From Apostichopus japonicus (Eukaryota; Echinodermata; Holothuroidea; Aspidochirotida; Stichopodidae), in NCBI RefSeq assembly GCF_037975245.1, contig NC_092572.1, positions 8,499,001 to 8,563,000 of the forward strand: 64,000 nucleotides of DNA, given 5' to 3'. The notes below the pieces were generated by a model that was not told the origin of the DNA, ran no database searches, and worked only from the letters and a program-made list of their open reading frames with translations. Both the position numbers and the translations under genes were made by a program. Positions 50,033 through 59,877 of the stretch are shown one piece after another (positions within the stretch are counted from its first letter, which is position 1; every line of letters begins with the position of its first letter).

Positions 50033-51762
50033 TGTGCTATGAAACCAACTGTGGCTGGTCTCGAACTCGACCGTGTCGTCGGGGAACATGACGCATTTTG
50101 GGATGGGGGCGACCGCCCGCCCCCCCCCATTCAGCATTTTTTTAAATGATATCGCTAAGTAATTTCAAAATAGAAAGTGCTTAGAGGCAACTTACAAGGC
50201 CTGGGAGGTGTCATTTCCAGCGATCTGGGAGACATTTTCGGCCAAAATTTGCTTGTACGCTTCGCGCCAACTTATGGTGGCGCTACGCTTAGATAATTTG
50301 CCTACAGGCTTCGTCCCTCCCTTGGCAAATTCCTCGCTACGCGCCTGTTCGAATTTGTAACGCAAACAGCAGATATCACATCATATCAGTGAGCATGAAA
50401 ATGGCGTTCCAGGATGAAAAGCCTCAAAACTGTCCGACTTGCCTGAAAAAATAACCAAAAATTTTCGCGCGCGAAGCGCGCGTTCAACGTGTTCATGTCA
50501 ATATCATATAAGCAAGCATCGGTTATTACATCGCATGCCATCATGTACCGTACGGTCCGTTCAAATTGCGCAGTATTTCGCGGGATGCTAATGTAAACAA
50601 CGACATGTCTCATGTAGATGTATAAAAAGCATGGAGGTCCAATTATGTCAAAACTCTCTTTTACATTAGTAATGGCGAATTAGGGGCTGCACCCCCGCCG
50701 CGCAGTGGCGGAGCGTCCATACGGTCGGGGGGGGGGGGTAGATGCCCCCCCCCTGACGGACTCAAATGGACTGCTGGCGCCTTTTTCAGCTCTTTACCAC
50801 TTTTTACTTATTCTAGATTATTAACTTTTTTATTGCGCTCTCATCTACTTATTGACATTTCTCACATTTTGTTGGTGTAATTTGGCGATGACACCTTATT
50901 CTTCGTTTATCTGCAAATTAGCCAGGCCCGGAAAGGGTCATTTCCGGCGATCTAGGGAGTATCTTTATTCAAAAATTTTCTGTACGCTACGCGCCAACCA
51001 GTGGTGGCGCGTAGCGTTGATAGTGTCGAAAGCGCTCCTACAGACCATTCTCGCCACTCCTGACCAATACCCCTAGCCTAGCCTCCTACGCCTATGTGTG
51101 TAGTGTTCGGTTTCGGAAATATCTGCTATTTTTGCATTTCCTTCAACCAAGTTTTATAATAGCCGTTATAAGAGGTTTTAATGTTTCTACACCAATAAAT
51201 TAACTGTGTCTAAATTTTCGAAAATTTATGACCAACATTCTGCATCACACTTCCCTCTACTCGTGCAATTTTGACCGGTCTGTTAGGGGTTGAAGGAAGT
51301 TTTTCTATATTGGTTGTCCATAGATGAAATTTTGTACAACATTATGGGTATGTTTTCAAGTGAGTTTATTCACGAGAAATGTGAATTTTCAAATTCTGAA
51401 CAAATATGGGGCTTAAAACCTTGAAAAGTTGGGCTGACGGGTATTGTGGGCCGCGACGTAGAATCACCTACAAAAGCAAAGACTCACAGGAGATGCCATC
51501 AGGTCGAACATGATGTGTGCCGGGTTGACAAACTTCAAAAAGGTTATGGATGGAAAAAAAAAACTATTAGGAAATACCTGGTTCTCAGGCAAAAAGTGTA
51601 CATCTGGTTGGTCATTTCAAGCCCGAGAAGTGCCGTTTCCGGTGATCTGGGGGGGTTTCAAAACAAGAAATTTTCTTGTACGCTGCGCGCCAACCGATGG
51701 TGGCGCTCCGCTTAGATAGTAATTCGCGCCCCCCGGGTTTGAAAATCCTGGATACGCGCCTG
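50033..51762 (-). mobile_element. hAT-rich repeat block B (inverted copy of block A)
   Basis: Reverse complement of 38106-39616 with small changes, including the same core repeats and the CATAGGCGTAGGAGG-ended insertion (end at 51096, duplication TGTGTAGT). The far end of that insertion is deleted. An extra segment at ~50700-51070 starts CAGTGGCGGAGCG and is absent from block A. Confidence 0.7.
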
Positions 51763-52049
51763 CTCCTTGCCAAAATTTTGGCTGGCTGCCTACATACCTC
51801 AGGCTCAAAGACTTCTAAGAATCGGCAAGTGCTGATTGGCTATAGGGCTCTCATGCTTACAGTTCAACAGTTAATAACAACTCCCAGTCCTGCTTTAATT
51901 CCACTAACAGCCTCTGCAGAGCTTAACCACAAATGTAAACAAACACTGCAGAGACTAGGAGACAAATTAAAGGAGCTTTGGCAAAAGGTGAAGGCTCAGA
52001 TTTTTTTTAACAATGGGGATTAATTGTAATTAATTAACTTTTGACCAAA
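51763..52049. other. Intronic non-coding DNA
   Basis: No feature recognised. Confidence 0.35.
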
Positions 52050-52670
52050 AATTATTAGGCATCATCTTATTCATACACAATCCAACAATCATCAGTTCAA
52101 CTTTGAATATGATCCATCAAAATCTTGAGGAGATTGAGATATTTGAAAATATTACAAAGAATGACCCCTGATGACCCCCTAAATGACATTTGACCTCAAT
52201 TTTCCGAACAACCCTCATAACCCTCATCCCGAGGAACGTTTTGACCAAATTTCATTATAACTGGCCATACACTGTACGAACAGGAGCAATTGAAAATATA
52301 GGGCGGCGGTCCGGGCCACGAAAGACCCCTAGTTGATTTTTGATATCAAATTCATGAACACCCTGAAGGTAAAACTTCCATAGTACTATCGTGACAAACC
52401 CTCAACATTGTACCATGGAATCTGTAGGAGAAGAAGCATTTTGCGTATTTCCACAAAATGGCCCATTACGGCCCACAGGTGACCATTGACCCCAAATTTC
52501 GGACCATCTCTGATGGCCCTATACCCAATGGTCCTTGTGTCCAATTTCATGAAATTCCACTAAATACTGTGTGAGCGGGAGCGGTTTTACCAATTGTTGA
52601 CGGATAGAGTGATAGAGTGATAGACGCCGCACTGTAACAATAGCTCACACCAGCATGCTCGTATGAGCTA
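52050..52670 (+). repeat. Interspersed repeat ending in a GAGCTA hairpin
   Basis: Contains GACCCCTGATGACCCCC, TGACCTCAATTT, CCAAATTTCATTATAA and near its end GACGCCGCACTG followed by TAGCTCACACC...GTATGAGCTA. This layout is familiar from dispersed repeats in many marine invertebrates. The reading frames are not coding. Confidence 0.5.
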
Positions 52671-52988
52671 AAAATGGAGTTGTCGGTGTAAGGGGTAGGG
52701 TGAGGCGCACGCCCCCTCTCTAATCTTCGATCTGTCACTGGCTACCCTGTGTATATAATAGGGATCAGCGCTGTAATTATGACTGTTCCTCTTTCTCTTC
52801 CCGAGGTCTTGGCGTTTATCTTCTACTTCCTGCTTTTCTCCTTTTTCTCTCTTCTTTTTCTTTTCCTTTCCATCCTCTCCTCCATTTCTTTTTACTCCCT
52901 CTTTTTCCCTTTTTTTCTTCTCTTTTTTCCTCTCCTCTTTTCCTTACCCGGGGGGCGCGCGCCCCCAACCCCCCTGGATACGCGCCTG
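52671..52988 (-). repeat. Inverted-repeat arm with polypyrimidine tract (right)
   Basis: Reverse complement of 49643-49955, ending CTGGATACGCGCCTG. The polypyrimidine ORF at 52749-53096 is an artefact. Confidence 0.85.
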
Positions 52989-53787
52989 CGTATAGATATC
53001 AAAGTATTAGTTTATCTATATACACTATACTTCAATATTTATTACAATGTTTGTTTTCTTCATCGGATATGGGTTCTGGAATTTTTTTTTATGTAATATA
53101 CCAAGTTTTGAAAGATGCGTGACCTAATTATGTCATTGGTTTCACTGTTAATGCTATTAACATTTGACATTACAATTGAGAAATAAAAACAAACAATAAT
53201 CAATATTAGTAGTATGACACACAGATTTACAACATAAATCCCACAGACAAGAACTTACACTTTTAGGATACCTCCCTACAGAGACCAAGTTCTTGTCTTA
53301 GCTGTTTTACATCACAAAAATCGGTTTGTGTTCTCTTTGAATAATTATCGACAGTTTGAAATCAAATCCTTCTCCGCCAGATGAACGTCAGGTTGATCAA
53401 ATTAGTTTAGTTTAGTAGAAGAAAAGGATCAGGAGGGACACTTAAGTCCCCATCAAGGACCCTATAGAGAGAGGAAAAAAAAAACTGAAGACACAAACAC
53501 TCAGACCCGATTACAATGCTTAAAGTGCTTGTCCAAAGCATTCTTAAACCCATTGACACTACTTGCAAAGTACAAATGCTAATTTCCTCGTCGTCAAACA
53601 AGGTGTAATTAATAACTACATTTACTTACGGATATCCTGCAAAAATGTTAGCCACCAGAGTTTCACGAAGAAAGTCAAACAAAGATTTATTTACTTCTGT
53701 TTTTCTTTTTAAGGATTAATAGCCGAGCTTTCGGAAGTCGAAAACATAAAGCAGTTTGAGTTTAATTTATTTCCACGTAATATATCT
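52989..53787. other. Intronic non-coding DNA
   Basis: No supported feature. Confidence 0.35.
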
Positions 53788-53903
53788 TTCTATATATATA
53801 TATATATATATCTTTCTATATATATCTTTCTATATATCTATAAATATATATATATATATATATATAACTGTCGACCTAAGGTACATATCATGAGTATATA
53901 TAT

Positions 53904-53942
<39 letters not shown>
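53788..53942. repeat. (TA)n microsatellite
   Basis: TA run interrupted by TCTTTC blocks and a short unique segment (53868-53895). Confidence 0.9.
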
Positions 53943-53947
<5 letters not shown>

Positions 53948-54083
53948 ATACTAGATGAGACTAGTGGAACACTAGTAGTTGTAACTCGGAGTTTCACGCG
54001 TTATGGTCTGACGTTCGCTATAACGCGTGAAACTCCGAGTTACAACTACTAGTGTTCCACTAGTGTCATCTAGTATCAACATA
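53941..54083. repeat. Near-perfect palindrome with 64-bp arms
   Basis: Arms 53941-54004 and 54020-54083 pair with one mismatch around a 15-nt loop. The outer ends merge into TA repeats. Likely a foldback MITE inserted at TA. Confidence 0.9.
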
Positions 54084-54156
54084 TATTCCGCTCTGTCCAA
54101 TGGACATAGAGCACTCTGCGCCAAGATAGACGCCAACCTACTCTCTCTCTCTCCAC

Positions 54157-54190
<34 letters not shown>
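54084..54190. repeat. (CT)n and (TA)n low-complexity tract
   Basis: CTCTCT runs from ~54141 followed by a short TA run. Confidence 0.8.
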
Positions 54191-54191
<1 letters not shown>

Positions 54192-54279
54192 CAATGGTGA
54201 ATAGTTAAAGTTAAAGTATAGCTTTTAAGAGTTGATTAAGTGCTTGTTGGAGTCAACAGAATTGAACAGTGAACTGAAC

Positions 54280-54498
54280 AAAACGTTGGTGCCTTCCAAT
54301 CACAAGGTCCCCGGTTCGAGTCACTACAAGAGTAATGTATGTCGTCCAGTTACAGAGTTGTTGACAGTTCATAATCATGGACGTTCAATATGAATGTAAC
54401 AGACTGACTTCGGTCAGCTTGCGGCTTTGATAAGCCAATGAGGCTTTTTTCGCGAGTTCCTGCTTGCAGGAGGATCTAAATTACATACATACATACAG
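54280..54498 (+). repeat. tRNA-derived SINE with (CATA)n tail
   Basis: B-box GGTTCGAGTC at 54313, a body with a CCTGCTTGCAGG hairpin, and a tail of CATACATACATA. The tail half matches 433-545 in reverse. No clear A-box, so the start is approximate. Confidence 0.5.
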
Positions 54499-54667
54499 TG
54501 ATGCAAGTTGCTACGTGCGAAGATATCGAAGAATTAGGCTGGTAAAGTATTAGTATAATTATAGTTGGATGATATGACTTTATTCGAAATGTTTTTTCGA
54601 TTCCTTATATTTTGGTACACTTTAGTTGTTATATTTTTGTTCACTTTTCATTTATTTCTTCGACAAG

Positions 54668-55477
54668 CCCCGGAATGAGGAGAATGATTCATCGTCGCCA
54701 TTAATACAGTCTGAAGAAGAATATAAATCAGAAACGATCAAGTTGGACTCAACGGAGAAACAAAACACCGAGCTAGCTAATAGTGGATCAACAAATGAAG
54801 GCAATTGCAAAGTTTGTAATTTCAAAGCAACATGTTGGAAATTTTTGAATTTTTTAAAGGTTCGTTATGGTTTGCTTCTAGCCATGTTATCGGCGTTTAT
54901 ATTTGCTAATCTGAATGTTATTGATAAAGTACTTTTGCAAACACTGGATCTACTTCAAGTAATCCCAATATCTTCAATCGTTACGATGATTGGCTCATTA
55001 TTGTTTGTCTTGCAACAACGAGTTTCTCTTTCCACAAGTTGTACTGATTATATCTGGTTATCCCTTAGTGGAGTTATGCTGACTTCAAACGCCTTTTGTA
55101 CCGTCCATTCTTTGAGTTTCATTGATGCCGGAAAACAGTCACAGCTAGGAATACATAGCCTATTTTCACTATTCTTCAATTCTACTGTTGCTGTTATTAT
55201 TGGTGCTGTCGCAGTCATCGCAAGTGGAAAATGGAGAGAGCCAACATTCGTAGATGCTTCGTTGGAAATTTTGTGTAGTTTAGTGTACTTTGTTGGTCAA
55301 TGTGCTCTTTATCTTGCCCTAAAAGTAGAAAAAGTAACCGTAGTTAAAAATACATTAACAATAGACATTGTCTTCACATTCCTGATGCAGTATTTACTTT
55401 TACATATCGCTTCTACGTGGACCTCTAATGTCGGAGCATTGTTGATAATAAATGCGTGTATTGGGGTATCAATTTAA
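54668..55477 (+). pseudogene. SLC35G copy 3, second exon, with internal 85-codon deletion
   Basis: Begins at the acceptor TTCTTCGACAAG| with KPRNEEND in phase 0, as in copy 2. The frame stays open to a stop at the same place (ACIGVSI versus ACIGISI). Relative to copy 2, 85 residues are missing between SFIDAG and KQSQLGIHS. They covered the ILYTS...LKEP helix, the next helix, RPSFVFG and a third helix. An odd number of helices is lost, so the second EamA half would be inverted in the membrane. Transport is therefore unlikely, although no stop or frameshift is seen. Joined to 36730-36777 it would encode 285 residues. A Penelope fragment begins within ~20 bp of the stop, replacing the original 3' UTR. 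Confidence 0.75.
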
Positions 55478-55489
55478 AGGAGACACTTG

Positions 55490-56168
55490 CATATCCAACA
55501 ATTGTCATTGATCTGCATGATGGAGATGAAATTGGTGAACTGCTTGAACCAAAACCACCCTCAAGAAGCGATTCTATGGTCACACATCCAAAGTCAACAC
55601 CATGAAGACTGAGACCCCAGTTGGAGAACACTTTAACCTTCCCAACCATACCATTAACGACATGTCCCTACAGGGGATTGAATCCTTAGGTAGCCGTCCT
55701 GACATAGTACGAATCAGCATAGAGAGGATGTGGATGCAACGCCTTCGCACCATTCAACCTCATGGGCTCAACGTTCAGGAAGGACATGACTAACTTTTCT
55801 TCTGTCCCCCTTCCTCTCCCTTTGTCCCCCCCCCCCATCACTCCTCTTCTAATAGCTCTCTTCCACCCTTTTTTCTCCACACCTTTCTGTCTTTGTCCTT
55901 CACCAGTTTATTCCCTACCCCTTTTCCATAATCCTCTCTTTGTCCCTCCACTGTTTATCTCCTACCTCTCCTCATCCCCTGTTGGTTTTTTTTCTTTCTT
56001 CTCTCCATCCCTTGTCTACTAATCCCCTTACATCTATCTCTTTGTGTTCACCATGCTCATTAACCTGTCTGTATTCTGTGCGTGTTTTTGTCCCTTCTGT
56101 TACTGTTACTTGTCATTTAGCCTTTGAAGACGATCCTGCTAGGATCGAAACGTCAGGCCAACTTATTT
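55490..56168 (+). mobile_element. 5'-truncated Penelope-like element, 3' end
   Basis: 55602-55793 encodes the C-terminal part of a Penelope GIY-YIG endonuclease domain (TPVGEHFNLPNH, then RMWMQRLRTIQPHGLN). A C/T-rich 3' region follows, then a hammerhead-like motif at 56115-56165 (GATCCTGCTAGGATCGAAAC). The reverse transcriptase is missing. The upstream boundary is approximate. Confidence 0.75.
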
Positions 56169-56196
56169 TTACACAAATTAATATTGAATATATGAA

Positions 56197-58575
56197 TTTG
56201 TGATAGGCTCCACCCAGGGTTTCCATTGTTGACAGCTGTACACAATAATGCAGCATTTAACTGTGCCTAATGGAACAACTTAGGTAAAAGTAATAGTGAA
56301 CGAATGTATACCCTCTCGCAAAAATTCCATTCCATTGGAAATATATATTTCACTTTAATTTGTATGCAAAACATCATATGAAATAATAAGCTCATTTTAA
56401 AATTGTGTGTACATGATTTCAAACAATACAGATGTTAGACCCCTAGGGTGTTGAAGTTCTCGAGTGGGTCAGAACGATGGGTCTTTATGAACATTAGGAT
56501 GGTATGAGCACCACAACCATTTTTCTTTCACTTTTCTTTACAAACTGTTATTTTACTTGACGATTTTTTAAATTAAAATACATGAATTGCAAGCTTCTGT
56601 ATGGATGATATAACAGCACTTGTCAGCAAACAAGAATTTCCGAGCTTCAGATGTGTGATACAGTCTGTTGCATTGCTTCAGGAGCTTTTAGGCTGTGTTC
56701 ATATTGGATCACGTTTTTGGTCCTGTGTTGACAATTGAACCAAAAATATGTTATACCAAAATCTCCTATAGTGTGTTCACACTTGAAGTCCTGCTCCAGC
56801 TCTGATTGCCCACTCTGGATCAATGGACAGAAAGATACAATATTTGTAAGGATACTCACACAAAAGTGCGAATGCACAAAGTGTATTGTAATTTGTGTAA
56901 TACAGATGAGTGTCACTAACTTCTGCATGCAACGGATATTCAAGATTTGAGGTGAAAGTGGAGAAAGAAGTAAGTGTTAACCATGGTGTACATGCCATGG
57001 AGAGCTTAAAGATATTCAGAGGGACTGTAATATACTGGCAATAGTTTTTATCTAATGTTAATACACAGAGATACAGAGGCACACCCTTGGTTAGTAGCAA
57101 CTATGAAACATGCATTAAAGTAATACACACGAAACTGTGAAGTTAAGGATGAACCTTCTGGTAACTCTGTCCACCAACACAAACTATGAGCACATGTAGT
57201 TTCAAAATAAACTTTTCTCCCACATAATGATACCAGAAACCAACACAGAATGTAACAAACCTGAAGCAAGTGTAGAACAAATTTAATAGCAACAATAACA
57301 CGCATACTACAGCAGTAACAAAATACTAACAATTGCAATAACAGTTCTCGATGACTCTTTGATAATATTCCTTCCAAACCTGATTTATTATTTTGCTCAA
57401 AACTGGTTGAACACGGTGTAATAAATATGTTGGAATATCAAAAGGAGACCTTACGAACAGAGGGAAGAATAAATGGCAGAATTACAAAGAAACATTGTTG
57501 TACACAAACAAACAATTTGTAGCTAATAGTTCCATAAATGTTCATGGTTAATTTAACTAATAGTGCGTGAAACAGGCATGGTGTTATGGAGTAATTTTGC
57601 CTTGATCTCGGGTCACCTTGGTCCCCTGAGTGTTCACACTCTGGAACTGATATCCCCCAGAAGAGGTGACCAACATGTCGCGACCTGACCCTGAGTAGGA
57701 GAGTGTTTACACTAGGATGTTGATCTCGAGCAGGGGATACGATTCGATCGGAACACTGCATTTTCTAATGTGAACAAGGCTTTTAGATGAAATTGTCATA
57801 TCAATGTAGACAATAACATACTGTTCATTACCATGCCATATGTCATTTGATATATTACAAAGTGCTAACAAACATAACAGGAATAAGCTACAGTAGTTGA
57901 TAGTTGACACTCTACTATGCAGTGTGAACACCTCTAAAGTTATGCTTATGGAACAACCACAAAACTACCTTATGTCTGTGTATATGGGATTTACCTTTAA
58001 GTTCAGAGGTAGTGTAGTGATAAACATGTTATGAAACATTGTGTATCTGAACAAAAGTAATGTGATGGACGTACGCGTGACGGACGTATGTGACGGACGT
58101 ACGGAAAATACGTACGTCTGTCACAGCATTTTTCTAAAAAATTCAAATCTAAGGGATTAAAGGCGCATTATGTAGTTATTGAGTGCTCAAAATGTGAATT
58201 GAATTGTAGATGTCTTGAACCCCGGGTACTTGCTTCTGTATGAAATTTTAAAAAAATGTGATTTTTCTGTGACGGACGTACACAATGTCATTACAAGAGA
58301 CCTTCGTAAAATTGTTATTCTCTGAAAAAATAAAAATCCCTGCAACTTTATCTGTTTGTAAATTGAATCTATATATTATATCACTTTAGCAAATCCAAGA
58401 ATATATATTCCTCTGAGGATACACAGGCCAAAATAGGCATTTTGTTTTGGGTGATTTTTCTGAAGCAAATTTGAGATTTTTTCAGTTCACTACTACTCAA
58501 CTCTACTAATACTCTACATGTAGTGATTTGACCTTTTGCTACTCTTTGGTGAAAAGGTTTACTAGTTTACGGAAT
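56197..58575. mobile_element. 2.9-kb DNA transposon, copy 2, left end missing
   Basis: Aligns in direct orientation to 43638-46075. The right terminus TTTACGGAATTGCCCTAAA is an exact inverted match of the left terminus of copy 1. The TGTGACGGACGTAC cluster is present at 58070-58280. About 480 bp of the left end is absent where the Penelope fragment abuts. Confidence 0.75.
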
Positions 58576-58734
58576 TGCCCTAAAACAAGTTAACAGCCCA
58601 CCATTTAATTTATATACAAGGATTTACTTCTGATGAACTCAATAATTTTTTTTGACAACACTCTGTGCACACTTTTTTCAAACCCTTAGAAATTATCTGT
58701 TAATTAAATACTCCCATTTTCATTCCATGAACTG

Positions 58735-58739
58735 CTCAG
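58735..58739 (+). repeat. Target-site duplication CTCAG, left
   Basis: Matches 63528-63532. Confidence 0.85.
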
Positions 58740-58887
58740 TGTTGTATACCGATGATTATGTATGTAAAAGGCTAAAGCGCTCTCTATGTGATTGACCGAT
58801 AAGATGACTGAGAACGGTTAATAAATACGGCCAAGAACCGGCCTTAATCGTAGCCATCCGTCTCGTCCATTTATTACCTACATAACA
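58740..58887 (+). repeat. 5' LTR
   Basis: Starts TGTTGTATACC, ends ACATAACA. Contains GGTTAATAAATACGG, a possible TATA-like and polyadenylation-like stretch. Differs from the 3' LTR at one base (AGATGACTG versus AGATGATTG). Confidence 0.93.
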
Positions 58888-58890
58888 TCC

Positions 58891-58905
58891 TGGCGACGAA
58901 GTAAA
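58891..58905 (+). other. Primer-binding site
   Basis: TGGCGACGAAGTAAA begins 3 nt after the LTR. It starts TGG, as needed to pair with a tRNA 3' CCA end. The tRNA identity was not determined. Confidence 0.6.
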
Positions 58906-58982
58906 CAATTGTTATTATGGACTACGTTTCAGACATTATTTTCATGTTTCGGTCGTGAATTGGTAAGATTTAAACTGTTCTC

Positions 58983-59871
58983 ATGGCTGCCATTCCACCA
59001 CCTGCGTATTTTCTACCTACACCCGGTGCGCCTACATTACCGTGGGTGCAATGGAAGCAAGCGTTTGACAATTATTTACTTGCAGCGGGAGGTGATGCCT
59101 ACACTCCTTCCCGAAAGAAGGCATTATTACTGCATTGTTTGGGAACTGAGGGGCAAAGAATATATTACTCTCTGGACCAAGCTAATACTAATACAGCTTC
59201 TACAATCGCCCCGAGTACTACAATTACGCCGCCTACTACTACAGCAACGACAGGTAATATCGGTACAAGTACTAGTTCCACTACCGCGTCGTCTGATACA
59301 GGCACAGCTAGTGTTATTAATGCATACGACTTAGCTGTCGCCATTTTATATGAATATTTCGTGCCGGCTACTAATATCGTGGCAGAACGTTATCGGTGTC
59401 GGCAGCGTAGTCAACGTCATGATGAGACGATTGATCAGTTCGTCACTGCGTTAAGACAACTAGTTGTACATTGCGAATTTGGCGATTTACAGCAGGAAAT
59501 GCTAAGGGATCAGATAGTTGAGAAATGCTTGAACAACCGCCTTCGCGAGAGATTGTTATTGGAACCAAAGCTGACTCTCAACAAAACATTGGAGGCAAAT
59601 AGAGGGAGCTATGCGGGAATCCAAAGCTATTTCGGAAGGTGCATCTGGTTATACTGCTGGTTCAGCAAATCTACAGAATGTACATGGTAAACAGTCTAAA
59701 CGACGTAATAAGAAACACTCTTCACATGAGGCTGCACAGTCAAACAAACAGAATACAGACGCACAGAAAAGGGTATGTTATCGTTGTGGTTCGGACAAAC
59801 ATCTTGCCAATGATCCGAATTGCAAGGCAAAAACTGGGAAGTGTAACAAGTGTGGTATTGTTGGACACTAG
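58983..59871 (+). pseudogene. gag of the Ty3/gypsy element, interrupted
   Basis: Frame 1 (58983-59690) encodes a capsid-like region with a Thr/Ser-rich linker. Homology moves to another frame near 59605, in a run of purines, and continues to 59868 with a basic stretch and two zinc knuckles. The first is CYRCGSDKHLANDPNC. The second begins CNKCGIVGH at 59842 and meets an in-frame TAG (59869-59871) before its last cysteine. So there is one frame change and one stop. They could be mutations, or in principle recoding sites. No restored protein is given. Confidence 0.85.
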
Positions 59872-59877
59872 GCTGTA

